Source of the DNA: Aurantibacter crassamenti
Lineage (GTDB): Bacteria > Bacteroidota > Bacteroidia > Flavobacteriales > Flavobacteriaceae
Assembly (NCBI RefSeq): GCF_016811105.1
Contig: NZ_JAFBGM010000001.1
Span: 1,678,126 to 1,742,125, forward strand
DNA length: 64,000 nt
Direction of reading: 5' to 3'
Below are positions 1-8,845 of this stretch, piece after piece. The notes beneath the pieces were generated by a model, which did not search any database, had not been told where the DNA came from, and worked only from the letters and a program-made list of their open reading frames with translations. The position numbers and the translations under genes were made by a program. Each line of letters begins with the position of its first letter. The stretch's first letter is position 1.

Positions 1-398
1 CTGAAGGGCCAGGTAATGCTTATCAATATGTGAATAGGGTGCGAAATAGAGCTGGTTTACCTGATTTATCGGGGTTAAGCAAAGAACAGTTGAGAGATTC
101 TATTTATCTTGAATTTAGAAAAGAACTTTGCTACGAAGGTCAAGATTATGAAGAATTGGTCAGACAAGGCAAGTTTTTTGAAAATAAGGAGGCCTACGCT
201 ACGTATACGGTACCACCTATGTTTGATGATGATGGTAACGTTTTCGTTCCAAATCAAGCGCTTTTAGATCGTATAGCGCGTTATCAGCCAGACTTAGAGT
301 TCTATGAGGTGGATGAATGGAATACCATTTTTCCTCTTCCTCAAGATGCACTGGATAAAAATCCAAATCTTGCGCAGAACCCGGGTTATCCGCAATAA
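1..398 (+). CDS. SusD/RagB-family outer-membrane lipoprotein, C-terminal fragment
   Basis: This is the 3' end of a SusD/RagB glycan-binding lipoprotein whose start lies left of the window. The open frame runs in from base 3 (codons for EGPGNAYQYVNRVR) and ends with TAA at 396-398, about 131 codons. The YVNRVRNRAGLPDL segment, the E-RK-L-YEGQ-YEELVR helix and the closing LDKNPNLAQNPGYPQ tail are the usual C-terminal landmarks of SusD, where these helices pack on the tetratricopeptide scaffold. SusD proteins sit on the cell surface and lid a SusC TonB-dependent transporter. The partner SusC should lie just upstream outside the window, so this is the edge of a different utilisation locus from the SusCD pair at 56-61 kb. 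A GTG at 30 is internal and not the start. Confidence 0.93.
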   Translation, partial: EGPGNAYQYVNRVRNRAGLPDLSGLSKEQLRDSIYLEFRKELCYEGQDYEELVRQGKFFENKEAYATYTVPPMFDDDGNVFVPNQALLDRIARYQPDLEFYEVDEWNTIFPLPQDALDKNPNLAQNPGYPQ

Positions 399-416
399 AA
401 TATAACTATAAAAATG

Positions 417-442
417 AGGGGGGAGTTTATCTCCCCTTTTTT
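417..442 (+). terminator. Intrinsic terminator after the SusD fragment
   Basis: GGGGAG at 420-425, a TTTAT loop and CTCCCC at 431-436 form a perfect 6-bp stem, extendable by G-T and A-T pairs. It is followed directly by six T at 437-442. It lies 22 bases after the SusD stop and should close that operon. Confidence 0.85.
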
Positions 443-577
443 GTGCTTTCTACTCACTTATTTTATAATATACTTTTAAAGTATGAAGGGTATTTATTGA
501 GAATATGAGTAGTTTATAATTAATTTCATTTTTATTTATAGCTTCTTTACATTTACAACTACTGCAAAACAAGTACC

Positions 578-2158
578 ATGTTGTACAGGCTTCTCGTTTT
601 TTTAGTTCTAATCGCTTTTCTTACTATTTCATGTAAAGAAAAAGCTAAAGAAAATAATAGTTCTAATATAGAGAATGCATCTGTTACGTCTTTGTCTGGA
701 GAAAGTCTAGCAAAAGCATATTGCGCAAGTTGTCATTTGTTTCCAGAACCTAAATTATTATCCAAAAAAACTTGGAAATATGGGTTGCTACCTCAAATGG
801 CGCATAGAATGGGTATATACGATGATGTTACAAGACAAAGTCTAATAGAATCAAATGCAGGGGGCGAACTGGTAAAGCGAAATAATATTTTTCCTGAGCA
901 ACCTTTGGTAAATGATAAAGAATGGCAATTGATTCAAGATTATTACATAGAAAGTGCTCCTGACTCGCTTAAAATAGAAAGTAAAAAATTAAAAGATAAA
1001 ATTCGTGGGTTAAAAGTAGAAGTACCTGATTTTCATATTTCGCCACCAATGGTAACTGCAATTAAATTTAATGCAGATTTGAATGAAGTGTTGGTTGCTG
1101 ATACCAAAGCAGATTTTAGCACTATAAATATTTTAGATAAAAATCTTCATTCAATTAACACTTTGGCATTGCCATCGCCTATCTCTCACATAGACTATAA
1201 ATCTGACACTATAATAGCTACTTTGATGGGTAGTTTTACACCCTCAGATAATCCGTCAGGTAGTCTGGTTAAAATTTTTAAAAGGCCTGGGGATAAAGAG
1301 TATAAAGGTTTTAAAACAATTTTACGAAACCTTCAAAGACCTGTTCAAAGTACTTTTGTTGATATAAATGAAGATAATTTTGAGGATATTATTGTTTGTG
1401 AATATGGTAATCATACGGGAAAATTAAGTCTTTTTGTTAATAGCAAGAATGGACAATATGAGAAACGGGTTTTAAATTCTGACCCTGGATCTGCAGCAGT
1501 AGAAATTAAAGATATAAATGATGATGGCTTAAAGGATATGGTAGTCTTGATGAGTCAAGGTAAAGAGCGAATAGATGTTTACTATAATCAAGGTGAAGGT
1601 GATTTTAAAGTTGAAACGCTATTAGAGTTTCCGGCGGTATATGGCTCTGTTTCTTTTTCTATGGTTGATTGGAATAAAGATGGGCATGAAGATATTATTT
1701 ATGTTAATGGAGATAATGCCGATTATTCGAGGTTTCCGAAGCCATATCATGGGCTAAGAATATTTTTAAATGATGGTGATAATAATTTTCAAGAAACATT
1801 CTTTCAGCAACAAAATGGTGCATACAAGGCGATAATTTTTGATTTTGATAAAGATGGAGATATTGATATAGCACTTACCTCTTATTTTCCGGATTTAGTC
1901 AACTCTCCAAAAGAAGGTTTTGTTTTTATGGAAAATATAAGTGTTAACGATGTTATTCAATTCGACCTCAAATCTTTTAATAAAGCTAGTTCAGGAAGAT
2001 GGCTAATTATGGAAACAACTGATTTGGATCAAAATAATTTTCCAGAATTACTTTTAGGATCTTTCACGGGAATGGAAATTAATGGTGATATAGACAGAAA
2101 TACTGCTAAACATTTTTTACAAAATTCACCAACCTTATTGCAGTTAAAGTTTGATTGA
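578..2158 (+). CDS. Lipoprotein with heme-c motif and VCBS/FG-GAP repeats
   Basis: A 526-residue predicted lipoprotein: hydrophobic signal followed by the lipobox LTISC with Cys19. A CASCH heme-c motif (Cys49, Cys52, His53) sits near the N-terminus, followed by about 90 residues that look like a small cytochrome c-like domain. The rest carries repeated calcium-loop segments of the VCBS/FG-GAP type, such as DINEDNFEDI, DINDDGLKDM, DWNKDGHEDI and DFDKDGDIDI, which predict a beta-propeller. The fusion suggests a surface or periplasmic redox or binding protein, but no substrate can be named. It is separated from its neighbours by a terminator on each side, so it is probably monocistronic. Domain calls come from visible motifs only; whether heme is really attached is not known, and a clear distal Met ligand could not be assigned. 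Confidence 0.75.
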   Translation: MLYRLLVFLVLIAFLTISCKEKAKENNSSNIENASVTSLSGESLAKAYCASCHLFPEPKLLSKKTWKYGLLPQMAHRMGIYDDVTRQSLIESNAGGELVKRNNIFPEQPLVNDKEWQLIQDYYIESAPDSLKIESKKLKDKIRGLKVEVPDFHISPPMVTAIKFNADLNEVLVADTKADFSTINILDKNLHSINTLALPSPISHIDYKSDTIIATLMGSFTPSDNPSGSLVKIFKRPGDKEYKGFKTILRNLQRPVQSTFVDINEDNFEDIIVCEYGNHTGKLSLFVNSKNGQYEKRVLNSDPGSAAVEIKDINDDGLKDMVVLMSQGKERIDVYYNQGEGDFKVETLLEFPAVYGSVSFSMVDWNKDGHEDIIYVNGDNADYSRFPKPYHGLRIFLNDGDNNFQETFFQQQNGAYKAIIFDFDKDGDIDIALTSYFPDLVNSPKEGFVFMENISVNDVIQFDLKSFNKASSGRWLIMETTDLDQNNFPELLLGSFTGMEINGDIDRNTAKHFLQNSPTLLQLKFD

Positions 2159-2180
2159 GACATTTACATTTCTAATTATG

Positions 2181-2227
2181 CACTAATTAAAAGGATAAGC
2201 ACTATTAATTATTTAGTGAATTTTTTT
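2181..2227 (+). terminator. Probable terminator of the heme/VCBS gene
   Basis: CACTAA at 2181-2186 pairs with TTAGTG at 2213-2218, with further A-T pairing inside, and is followed by AA and seven T (2221-2227). The stem is AT-rich and the loop long, so strength is uncertain. It begins 22 bases after the stop codon at 2158. Confidence 0.45.
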
Positions 2228-2454
2228 GGAATAGTCTGATTGCTAATTGTTAGTTCTTGTACTAGAATCAACTTGAATTTTGTTAGGCTGAAAAGAAAGC
2301 ATTTAAAATCACTCATTATAAACAACTTAATGATGATTTTTATTGAATAAATGAAGGCAATTTTCAGTTTTCTCCTGTAATCGAAACATTATTCTTGATA
2401 AATATATCTTATATGATTATTTAACATGTTGATTATAAGTATGTTGAATTGATA

Positions 2455-2466
2455 GTAATCGATTAC
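2455..2466. promoter_or_regulatory. LacI-type operator candidate GTAATCGATTAC
   Basis: GTAATCGATTAC is a perfect 12-base palindrome with the central CG step typical of LacI/GalR operators. A near copy lies at 2739-2752. No LacI-family gene is in this window, so the regulator would be encoded elsewhere. Confidence 0.45.
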
Positions 2467-2721
2467 AGTAATATTTTTCGTAGTATTTTGTTTTGAAATA
2501 AATAGTTGATAGTAGAGGGTAGTTGTACTAAAATAGCAATTCAAGATTTTTATTTAGAAATGATAATTTTCATTTATTAATGTAATTGCTTAATATATTG
2601 ATAAATACTACAAGATATTATTGAGTGTACTGTAGTGTAGGAGAATAAACTTGAATTTGCATCCCAATTGTTAAAAATCATTATTTATAATATATTTTAG
2701 GTTTTATATTAATATTTCTAT

Positions 2722-2729
2722 TATATTTG
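2722..2729 (+). promoter_or_regulatory. Bacteroidota -7 promoter box TATATTTG
   Basis: TATATTTG fits the TAnnTTTG -7 consensus of Bacteroidota sigma factors. Transcription would start near 2736, inside or next to the operator at 2739-2752, a layout expected for repression. No clear -33 element is visible. Confidence 0.4.
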
Positions 2730-2738
2730 AATGTGATT

Positions 2739-2752
2739 GTAATCGATTGCAT
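2739..2752. promoter_or_regulatory. LacI-type operator candidate TGTAATCGATTGCA
   Basis: TGTAATCGATTGCA is an imperfect 14-base palindrome sharing the TAATCGATT core with the site at 2455-2466. It starts 9 bases after the -7 box, so a bound repressor would cover the transcription start. Confidence 0.45.
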
Positions 2753-2891
2753 TAATAATTATTAAAATATACTGTAACTAATCAAATCTTAGAACTAGAA
2801 AAGTCCTTTCATCCAATTGGTGGACATTGAAATTTCATGAAGTTCTGGATAATATAAAATTGAAGAAAGTTTCTTTAAGTTAGTTTGTGAT

Positions 2892-2930
2892 GGGGTTTGA
2901 CGGGAGAATCTTAGTCGAACCCCTTTTTTT
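2892..2930 (+). terminator. Strong intrinsic terminator upstream of the DUF4861 gene
   Basis: GGGGTTTGAC (2892-2901) pairs with GTCGAACCCC (2914-2923) over 10 bp including one G-T pair, followed by seven T at 2924-2930. It sits 53 bases before the ATG at 2984 and more than 700 bases after the preceding gene, so it most likely ends a leader or small RNA rather than the upstream mRNA. Confidence 0.8.
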
Positions 2931-2983
2931 AGCCCTTACATTTTATTAGAGTAGTACAATCTTAAATTAGATTTTAAACCTAA

Positions 2984-3994
2984 ATGTTCAAAATACCAAC
3001 ATTAATGATTTACAACCGAACACTATATTTAGTATTGATTTTGTTAGTAACAATTTCATGTAAAGAGAAATCTAAAAAGCAAGATGTGCAAAGCATCAAA
3101 GATGAGATTGCAAAAGTTGCCAAAACATATGCCGAAATTTCTATAAAAGAAGGTGGTAGCTGGGAAGGAACAGAGTATATAGGTGATAATTTTAGTTTTA
3201 AAAATGTTGATTTTTTAAAGGCACCTGATAGTTTAACGGACCATTCCTATTTTGTTCGATATGAAGGTCCTGGATGGGAAAGTAATAAAGTTGGGTATCG
3301 CTTGTATTTTGATTGGCGAAATGCCATTGATATTTTCGGGAAGAAAGTTGATACTATGGTACTTTCAAAAGTTGGGTTAGATAATTATGATTCATATCAT
3401 GAAGAAGCTCCTTGGGGGCTAGATATATTGAAAGCTGGTAAATCTTTAGGTCTTGGTTCTTATGGTCGGTTTGACGGTGAGAAAAATGTTGAACATTTTA
3501 AAGAACTTGAATCACGCACTGTTCAAATTCATAATTCGGAAACTAGTTCAGGAATTACCGTCAATTATTATGGATGGTCAGCGTTAGATCAAAAAATTGA
3601 TTTAAAGTGCAATCTTACTATTGCGCCTGATTCGCGTATAACTAAAGCTACTTTGACACCTTCAGTAGAATCTAACGGACTTAGTACTGGATTTGTAAAG
3701 TTTGAAGGAATAGAACTTTTAAAGAAGGAGCATGAAAACGGTTGGGGTTATATAGCAACATACGGAGAGCAGACTTTAATTCCTGATAATTTAGGAATGG
3801 TTATTTTTTATAAAATTGAAGAGGTGGAAACTCTTGCTGAATCTGAGTTTGACCATTTAATAGTTTTCAAGCCAACTGCATTACCAATTACCTATTCTTT
3901 TGCAGCAGCATGGGAGAAAGAAAAAAACGGAATCAAAACCGAAGCTGAATTCATAGCTTATATAGATGAACAGTTGAACCTATTGAATAATTAA
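2984..3994 (+). CDS. DUF4861-family lipoprotein
   Basis: A 336-residue lipoprotein with the lipobox VTISC at Cys26; a start at Met8 (3005) would also give a good signal. The body (YFVRYEGPGWESNKVGYRLYFDWRNAIDIFGK, the HEEAPWGLDILK segment and a late AAAWEKEKNGI helix) resembles the DUF4861 family, which is recurrent in pectin utilisation loci of Bacteroidota. The function of DUF4861 is not established; a lyase, a uronate-processing enzyme or a binding protein are all possible. It is the first gene of a plus-strand series, 11 bases before an exported cupin gene and upstream of GH105, which supports a role in unsaturated galacturonide processing. Confidence 0.75.
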   Translation: MFKIPTLMIYNRTLYLVLILLVTISCKEKSKKQDVQSIKDEIAKVAKTYAEISIKEGGSWEGTEYIGDNFSFKNVDFLKAPDSLTDHSYFVRYEGPGWESNKVGYRLYFDWRNAIDIFGKKVDTMVLSKVGLDNYDSYHEEAPWGLDILKAGKSLGLGSYGRFDGEKNVEHFKELESRTVQIHNSETSSGITVNYYGWSALDQKIDLKCNLTIAPDSRITKATLTPSVESNGLSTGFVKFEGIELLKKEHENGWGYIATYGEQTLIPDNLGMVIFYKIEEVETLAESEFDHLIVFKPTALPITYSFAAAWEKEKNGIKTEAEFIAYIDEQLNLLNN

Positions 3995-4005
3995 TAACCA
4001 CTATT

Positions 4006-4422
4006 ATGACCAAAATTGTATTTGCATTTTTATTCGTAGCATGTACCAGTTTATATGCTCAAGATAAAGATTTTACCTTTGAAGATTGCGTTAATGAATT
4101 TAATGTAGATGACAGTAAGCCTACGAAAGTAGGATATCAATATTGGTTTGCTGATAAAGATTTTCTTGACGGTAGAACTTTAAAAATGAGTGTAGTTGAA
4201 CCACACAAGTCTACACATGCGCCTCACCAACATCCTGAAGATGAATTCTTTTTTGTCTTAGAAGGAACAGCGGAATTTTTTCTAGATGGAAAAACTAAAA
4301 AAGTTGGGCCATATACGAGTTTATATTGTCCGTCCAATTCAATGCATGGTATAAGTAATGTAGGTGATACAATGCTTAAATACCTTGTCATTAAAAAGTA
4401 TCAACAAAAAGAAACTGAGTAA
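4006..4422 (+). CDS. Exported cupin, KdgF-like candidate
   Basis: A 138-residue single-domain cupin with a signal peptide ending near SLYAQ. The metal-site pattern is complete: His74, His76 and Glu80 in HAPHQHPEDE, and His114 in SMHGIS. Small cupins of this shape in pectin and alginate clusters include KdgF, which speeds ring opening of 4,5-unsaturated uronates. That assignment is inferred here from context: the next gene encodes a GH105 unsaturated-uronyl hydrolase. KdgF is usually cytoplasmic, whereas this protein appears exported, so it would act in the periplasm. A plain sugar-binding or isomerase cupin is the alternative. Confidence 0.65.
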   Translation: MTKIVFAFLFVACTSLYAQDKDFTFEDCVNEFNVDDSKPTKVGYQYWFADKDFLDGRTLKMSVVEPHKSTHAPHQHPEDEFFFVLEGTAEFFLDGKTKKVGPYTSLYCPSNSMHGISNVGDTMLKYLVIKKYQQKETE

Positions 4423-4515
4423 TAAATATATTATTTAAATTCAGTCAACTTATAAAAGATATATCCATTCGATAGTCAAATTATACCAGTAATTTTAAGT
4501 AATAAATAGTAAAAA

Positions 4516-5757
4516 ATGAAAACTAGAGCCAGATATTATTCAATAGCAATTATAATTTTGACTTTCGCTTTTGTTAGTTGTAAACAAGCAAAGAAAGAAA
4601 CAGTCACCGAGGCAGAATCTAAAACAACAGAAGTTGTTTCAAAAGATGCTAAGTGGTCAGAACGTATGGCACTTTCTGAAATATATCGTTTTCCAGATCC
4701 AACCTTATTAGATTTTCAGAAGAAATCAAGATGGAGCTATACCAATGGTCTTGTATTACAAGCAATGGCAAAAGTGTATGAGGAAACTGGAGATCAAAAA
4801 ATTTACGATTACATCTATGATTATGCAAATAGAATGATCAAAGAGGATGGAACAATTGAAACGTATAAAATTTCCAATTATAATTTAGACATGATTAAAT
4901 CTGGAGATATTATATTTTGGCTTCAGCAGAAAAATCCAACCCCAAGATTTAAAATGGCTATGGATACGTTGCATCAACAATTAGAAGATCAGCCTGAAAC
5001 CTCAGAAGGCGGATATTGGCATAAAAAAAGATATCCACATCAAATGTGGTTAGATGGTGTTTTTATGGCTGAGCCATTCCATGCGAAGTATGCGCTTGAG
5101 TATTTAGAAGGTGATGAGGCGAATAAAGTGTTAGATAAAATTGTATTGCAATTTGACTTAATAGAGAAGTATGCTAAAAGTTCTGAAACGGGATTGTATT
5201 ATCATGCTTGGGATGAAAGTAAAGAGCAAAGATGGGCAGATAAAGAAACGGGTCTATCAAAGCATTTTTGGTCTCGCGGCATGGGTTGGTATGGTATGGC
5301 TTTGGTTGATATATTAGATTATTTACCTGAAAGTCACCCAGGTAGAGAGCGTATAATTGGTTATCTTAATGGCTATGCAGAAGCAATCGTAAAATATCAA
5401 GATGAAGGTGGTGCTTGGTGGCAGGTCTTAAATTTTCCCAATCGTGAAGGCAACTATTTAGAAGCTACAGGTACTTGTATGTTTACCTATACATTGGCAA
5501 AAGGAGCAAACAAAGGTTATATTTCAAATGATTATTTAGCGTATGCTAAAAAAGGCTTTGAAGGAATTATAGATCAATTTATTAGCATAGAAAGTAATGG
5601 AGTTATAAATTTAAACAAATGTTGTGGTGTAGCCGGATTGGGCGGAGATCCTTATAGAGACGGTACATATGATTATTATATAAATGAAATTATTCGCTCA
5701 AATGACCCTAAAGGTACTGGACCTTTTATGATGGCAGCAAAAGAGTTAGATTTATAG
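4516..5757 (+). CDS. GH105 unsaturated rhamnogalacturonyl/galacturonyl hydrolase
   Basis: A 413-residue lipoprotein (lipobox FVSC, Cys22) with the (alpha/alpha)6 fold signature of GH105/GH88. The motif MWLDGVFMAEPF places the candidate catalytic Asp at residue 180, and later motifs WSRGMGWYGMALVDIL and EATGTCMFTYTLAKG match the family. GH105 enzymes remove the 4,5-unsaturated galacturonate left by pectate or rhamnogalacturonan lyases at the non-reducing end. The lipid anchor suggests a periplasmic site facing inward. It lies between the cupin and the GntP permease, and two PL1 lyases encoded at 13.9-16.8 kb could supply its substrates. GH88 is less likely because of the length and the WSRGMGW block. 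Confidence 0.88.
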   Translation: MKTRARYYSIAIIILTFAFVSCKQAKKETVTEAESKTTEVVSKDAKWSERMALSEIYRFPDPTLLDFQKKSRWSYTNGLVLQAMAKVYEETGDQKIYDYIYDYANRMIKEDGTIETYKISNYNLDMIKSGDIIFWLQQKNPTPRFKMAMDTLHQQLEDQPETSEGGYWHKKRYPHQMWLDGVFMAEPFHAKYALEYLEGDEANKVLDKIVLQFDLIEKYAKSSETGLYYHAWDESKEQRWADKETGLSKHFWSRGMGWYGMALVDILDYLPESHPGRERIIGYLNGYAEAIVKYQDEGGAWWQVLNFPNREGNYLEATGTCMFTYTLAKGANKGYISNDYLAYAKKGFEGIIDQFISIESNGVINLNKCCGVAGLGGDPYRDGTYDYYINEIIRSNDPKGTGPFMMAAKELDL

Positions 5758-5772
5758 TAAAAATAACAAACC

Positions 5773-7206
5773 ATGGATCCGTTATTGATTATTTTAATAG
5801 GTACAGCAACGGTTCTTATTTGTATAATTAAATTAAAACTACATGCGGCTGTATCGCTACTATTCGCCGCACTGATTACCGCACTATTGACTTCCCCAGA
5901 GCAAATCATGGCATTTGCTACGTATCAAGAAATGGGAGAAAAGGAAGCTCAAGCTTTAATGAATATGAGTTTGGGTAAGCGACTTGCTTCGGCATTTGGT
6001 AATACAAGTGGTAAAATAGGAATTCTTATAGCATTAGCTTCTATTATAGGTGCAGGGCTCATGCGAAGTGGTGGAGCGGAAAAAATCATTAGGGCACTAT
6101 TGAAGTTATTCGGAAAGAAAAATACATCAGTGGCACTACTTTCAGGTAGTTTTGCTTTGGCTATTCCGGTGTTTTTTGATACTGTATTTTATCTGATGAT
6201 TCCATTGGTTAAAGCGGTAGGTGTGCGAAATCCTAAAAAATTCGGGCTGTATTTAATGACCATAATTGCAGGTGGTGTAATGGCACATTCTCTGATTCCG
6301 CCAACGCCAGGCCCGCTATTTGTAGCTGAAGAAATGGGCATAGATTTAGGGGCCATGATTATCGGGGGTCTTTGTGTTGGTGCAATTACAGTAATCTGTG
6401 GTTATATATATGCAATCTGGGCTAACAAACGGTGGGATCTTCCCATGCGCGATACGCCTGAAATGAAAATTGATGATTTAAAACAATTTTCAGAAAAAAC
6501 ATCTGAAGAACTACCTTCGTTATGGTTATCGCTTTTGCCAGTTCTTTTACCAATCTTACTCATTACCGGAAATACATTTTCACGAATGGCTTTAGATTCC
6601 GCAGGTAATCAAGCGAGTGATTTACAACGTCAAATTGCCAGTATATTTTCAACATTAGGTGATGCTAATATTGCATTGTTTATTTCTACAATTATCGTTT
6701 TGTATTTGCTGTGGAAACGTTTAAAGGATATGGTCTTATTTAAAAAATTTATTTATGAGGCCTTAAGCGGAGCGGGTATGATTATATTGATTACCTCAGC
6801 TGGCGGTGCTTTTGGTCAAATGTTACAGCAGACAGGTATCGGAATTCGCGTAGGAGAATTGGCAGCCAATTATCAAATGGCAATTCTTCCACTAGCTTTT
6901 TTTATAACTGCAGGTGTGCGAACAGCACAAGGTTCTGCAACAGTGGCAATGGTAACTGCTATTGGAGTAATTGGTAGTATAGGTCAAGCTGATTTGGCAT
7001 TTCACCCAGTTTATTTGGCCTTGGCAATTGGTTGTGGCTCAAAAATATTTGCTTGGATGAATGATAGCGCCTTTTGGATTATAACTAAAATGAGTGGGAT
7101 GGAAGAAAAGGAAACAATTCGATTTTTTTCAATTCTGTTGATGGTTATGGGTTTTTCTGGTTTGTTCGCTGTTATGATCTTATCAAAATTATTACCTTTC
7201 GTTTAA
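5773..7206 (+). CDS. GntP-family permease for a sugar acid
   Basis: A 477-residue polytopic inner-membrane protein with about 12-14 hydrophobic segments. The gluconate:H+ symporter (GntP) family signature is visible: [17 protein letters not shown] near the N-terminus, [30 protein letters not shown], and a C-terminal [14 protein letters not shown] and [14 protein letters not shown]. GntP proteins import gluconate and related aldonates or aldarates. The stop overlaps the garD start by one base (TAATG at 7204-7208), so the two are translationally coupled and galactarate or glucarate is the best guess for the substrate. Confidence 0.88.
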   Translation: MDPLLIILIGTATVLICIIKLKLHAAVSLLFAALITALLTSPEQIMAFATYQEMGEKEAQALMNMSLGKRLASAFGNTSGKIGILIALASIIGAGLMRSGGAEKIIRALLKLFGKKNTSVALLSGSFALAIPVFFDTVFYLMIPLVKAVGVRNPKKFGLYLMTIIAGGVMAHSLIPPTPGPLFVAEEMGIDLGAMIIGGLCVGAITVICGYIYAIWANKRWDLPMRDTPEMKIDDLKQFSEKTSEELPSLWLSLLPVLLPILLITGNTFSRMALDSAGNQASDLQRQIASIFSTLGDANIALFISTIIVLYLLWKRLKDMVLFKKFIYEALSGAGMIILITSAGGAFGQMLQQTGIGIRVGELAANYQMAILPLAFFITAGVRTAQGSATVAMVTAIGVIGSIGQADLAFHPVYLALAIGCGSKIFAWMNDSAFWIITKMSGMEEKETIRFFSILLMVMGFSGLFAVMILSKLLPFV

Positions 7207-8744
7207 TGGTTGCAAGCAACGACATTCTTATAAAAGCATCTGATGCTGACAATGTCGGTATTGTTGTAAACCCAAAAGGTTTGCAAGTAAATGATGTAGT
7301 TGCTGACGGTTTAAAATTGTTGGAGTATGTTCCGATGGGACATAAAGTTGCACTAAAAGATATACAAGCAGGTGGTGAGATTATACGCTATGGTCAAAAG
7401 ATTGCCTATGCCATCAAAACCTTAAAAGCAGGAAGTTGGGTAAATGAACTCAATATATCGTTACCTGATCCGCCAATTTTAGATTTAATTTCCATCGGAG
7501 AAAATTCGTTTCCAAAAATTGAAAAGTTAACCGGATATACTTTTGAAGGGTACCTGAATAAGGATGGTTCAGTAGGTACAAAAAACGTTCTTGGCATAAC
7601 TACAAGTGTGCAATGTGTTGCGGGCCTTACAGAATATGTTGTTTCAAAAATTAAAAAAGAGCTTTTATCTAAGTACTCTAATGTAGATGACGTAGTTGGT
7701 CTTACACATTCATATGGTTGTGGAGTTGCTATTAACGCGCCCGCTGCAATTATTCCCATTCGTACCATTAAAAATATTGCAACCAACCCAAATTTTGGAG
7801 GTGAAGTAATGGTCTTAGGTTTAGGATGTGAAAAACTACGGCCAGAAAGTATCGTTCCAGAAAATAAAAACGAAGAAGGGGCGAGTACTATTTTGTATAT
7901 GCAAGATGAAAATTTTCATGGTTTCTCAGAAATGGTAAAGGGCATAATGAAAATAGCAGAAAACCATTTGCGAAAATTAAATCAGCGAAAACGAGAAACC
8001 TATCCCATTTCCAATTTAGTTGTAGGTATGCAATGTGGTGGAAGTGATGCATTTTCTGGAATTACAGCAAATCCAGTAGCTGGTTTTGCTTCAGACCTTA
8101 TTGTGCGAGCTGGCGGTAGCGTCTTGTTTTCAGAAGTAACCGAAGTACGAGATGCTGTACATTTATTAGTACCTAGAACTACTGAACCGGAAGTAAGTAG
8201 GGCTTTGTTAAACGAAATGAAATGGTATGATGAATATTTGTTAGCTGGTCAAGTTGATCGAAGTGAAAATACCTCGCCTGGTAATAAAAAAGGAGGCTTG
8301 AGTACCATAGTTGAAAAATCACTCGGCTCCATTGCTAAATCAGGTACGAGTCCTATTGTAGACGTTATTCCACCAGGTGATAAATTGAAGAAAAAGGGTC
8401 TCAATTTTGCAGCAACACCAGCTGGTGATTTTGTTTGCGGAACGCTACAATTAGCTGCCGGAATGAACGTACATGTTTTTATGACCGGCCGTGGAACGCC
8501 ATACGGTCTATCAATGGTTCCCGTTATTAAAGTTTCTTCCAATTCTGAATTGTCTAATCGTTGGTATGACTTAATTGATTTTGATGCCGGAAAAGTAGCT
8601 ACTGGTCAGGCTACTATTGAAGAATTGGGTTGGGAGTTATTCCATCTTATTATCGATGTAGCTAGCGGAAAAACAGAAGTGGCTTGTGATAAATTAGGGC
8701 TACATAATGATCTGGTGTTATTTAACCCAGGGCCGTTGACTTAA
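7206..8744 (+). CDS. garD: Galactarate dehydratase
   Basis: A 512-residue cytoplasmic enzyme, close to the 523 residues of E. coli GarD. The N-terminal SAF-type domain (about residues 10-80, [30 protein letters not shown]) is fused to the catalytic domain with [68 protein letters not shown] and TGRGTPYGL. These blocks match GarD as I remember it better than altronate dehydratase UxaA (for example AINAPAA and SDAFSG). The reaction is galactarate to 5-dehydro-4-deoxy-D-glucarate. The next enzyme in that route, KdgD, is encoded 101 bases downstream, and a GntP permease is coupled upstream, which together support an aldarate pathway. Confidence 0.88.
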   Translation: MVASNDILIKASDADNVGIVVNPKGLQVNDVVADGLKLLEYVPMGHKVALKDIQAGGEIIRYGQKIAYAIKTLKAGSWVNELNISLPDPPILDLISIGENSFPKIEKLTGYTFEGYLNKDGSVGTKNVLGITTSVQCVAGLTEYVVSKIKKELLSKYSNVDDVVGLTHSYGCGVAINAPAAIIPIRTIKNIATNPNFGGEVMVLGLGCEKLRPESIVPENKNEEGASTILYMQDENFHGFSEMVKGIMKIAENHLRKLNQRKRETYPISNLVVGMQCGGSDAFSGITANPVAGFASDLIVRAGGSVLFSEVTEVRDAVHLLVPRTTEPEVSRALLNEMKWYDEYLLAGQVDRSENTSPGNKKGGLSTIVEKSLGSIAKSGTSPIVDVIPPGDKLKKKGLNFAATPAGDFVCGTLQLAAGMNVHVFMTGRGTPYGLSMVPVIKVSSNSELSNRWYDLIDFDAGKVATGQATIEELGWELFHLIIDVASGKTEVACDKLGLHNDLVLFNPGPLT

Positions 8745-8845
8745 TATTTAGTTCTTAATTGTCAATGTGTTTTTATAAATTAGGTGTAATTATTTATACA
8801 AGAGAGAACTACATTCAATTTGAAATAAAATAAAATTACGAGATT

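Larger units (their letters stand above)
2736..2930 (+). ncRNA. Possible structured leader or small RNA ending at a terminator
   Basis: A transcript from the box at 2722 would run about 195 bases to the terminator at 2892-2930. Within it AGAACT (2791-2796) can pair with AGTTCT (2841-2846), enclosing GTCC (2803-2806) with GGAC (2822-2825) and the self-complementary GAAATTTC (2830-2837). That gives a junction-like fold just before a terminator and upstream of the DUF4861 gene at 2984. It does not match a riboswitch class I recognise. It could be an attenuated leader or a stand-alone small RNA; the fold is hand-drawn and short A-T-rich helices can arise by chance. Confidence 0.35.
2228..2983. 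other. Gene-free regulatory stretch before the pectin operon
   Basis: No open frame of note is present over about 750 bases of very AT-rich sequence. It holds a perfect 12-base palindrome at 2455-2466, a promoter-like box at 2722-2729, a second operator-like palindrome at 2739-2752, a foldable segment at 2791-2846 and a strong terminator at 2892-2930. A weak TACATTTT box near 2938-2945 could be a second start site for the gene at 2984. Confidence 0.6.

Noticed and set aside
7206-8744. Altronate dehydratase (UxaA)
   Set aside because: UxaA is a relative of similar size, but motif blocks and length match GarD better, and the downstream KdgD uses the GarD product. No uxaB or uxaC gene is in the window.
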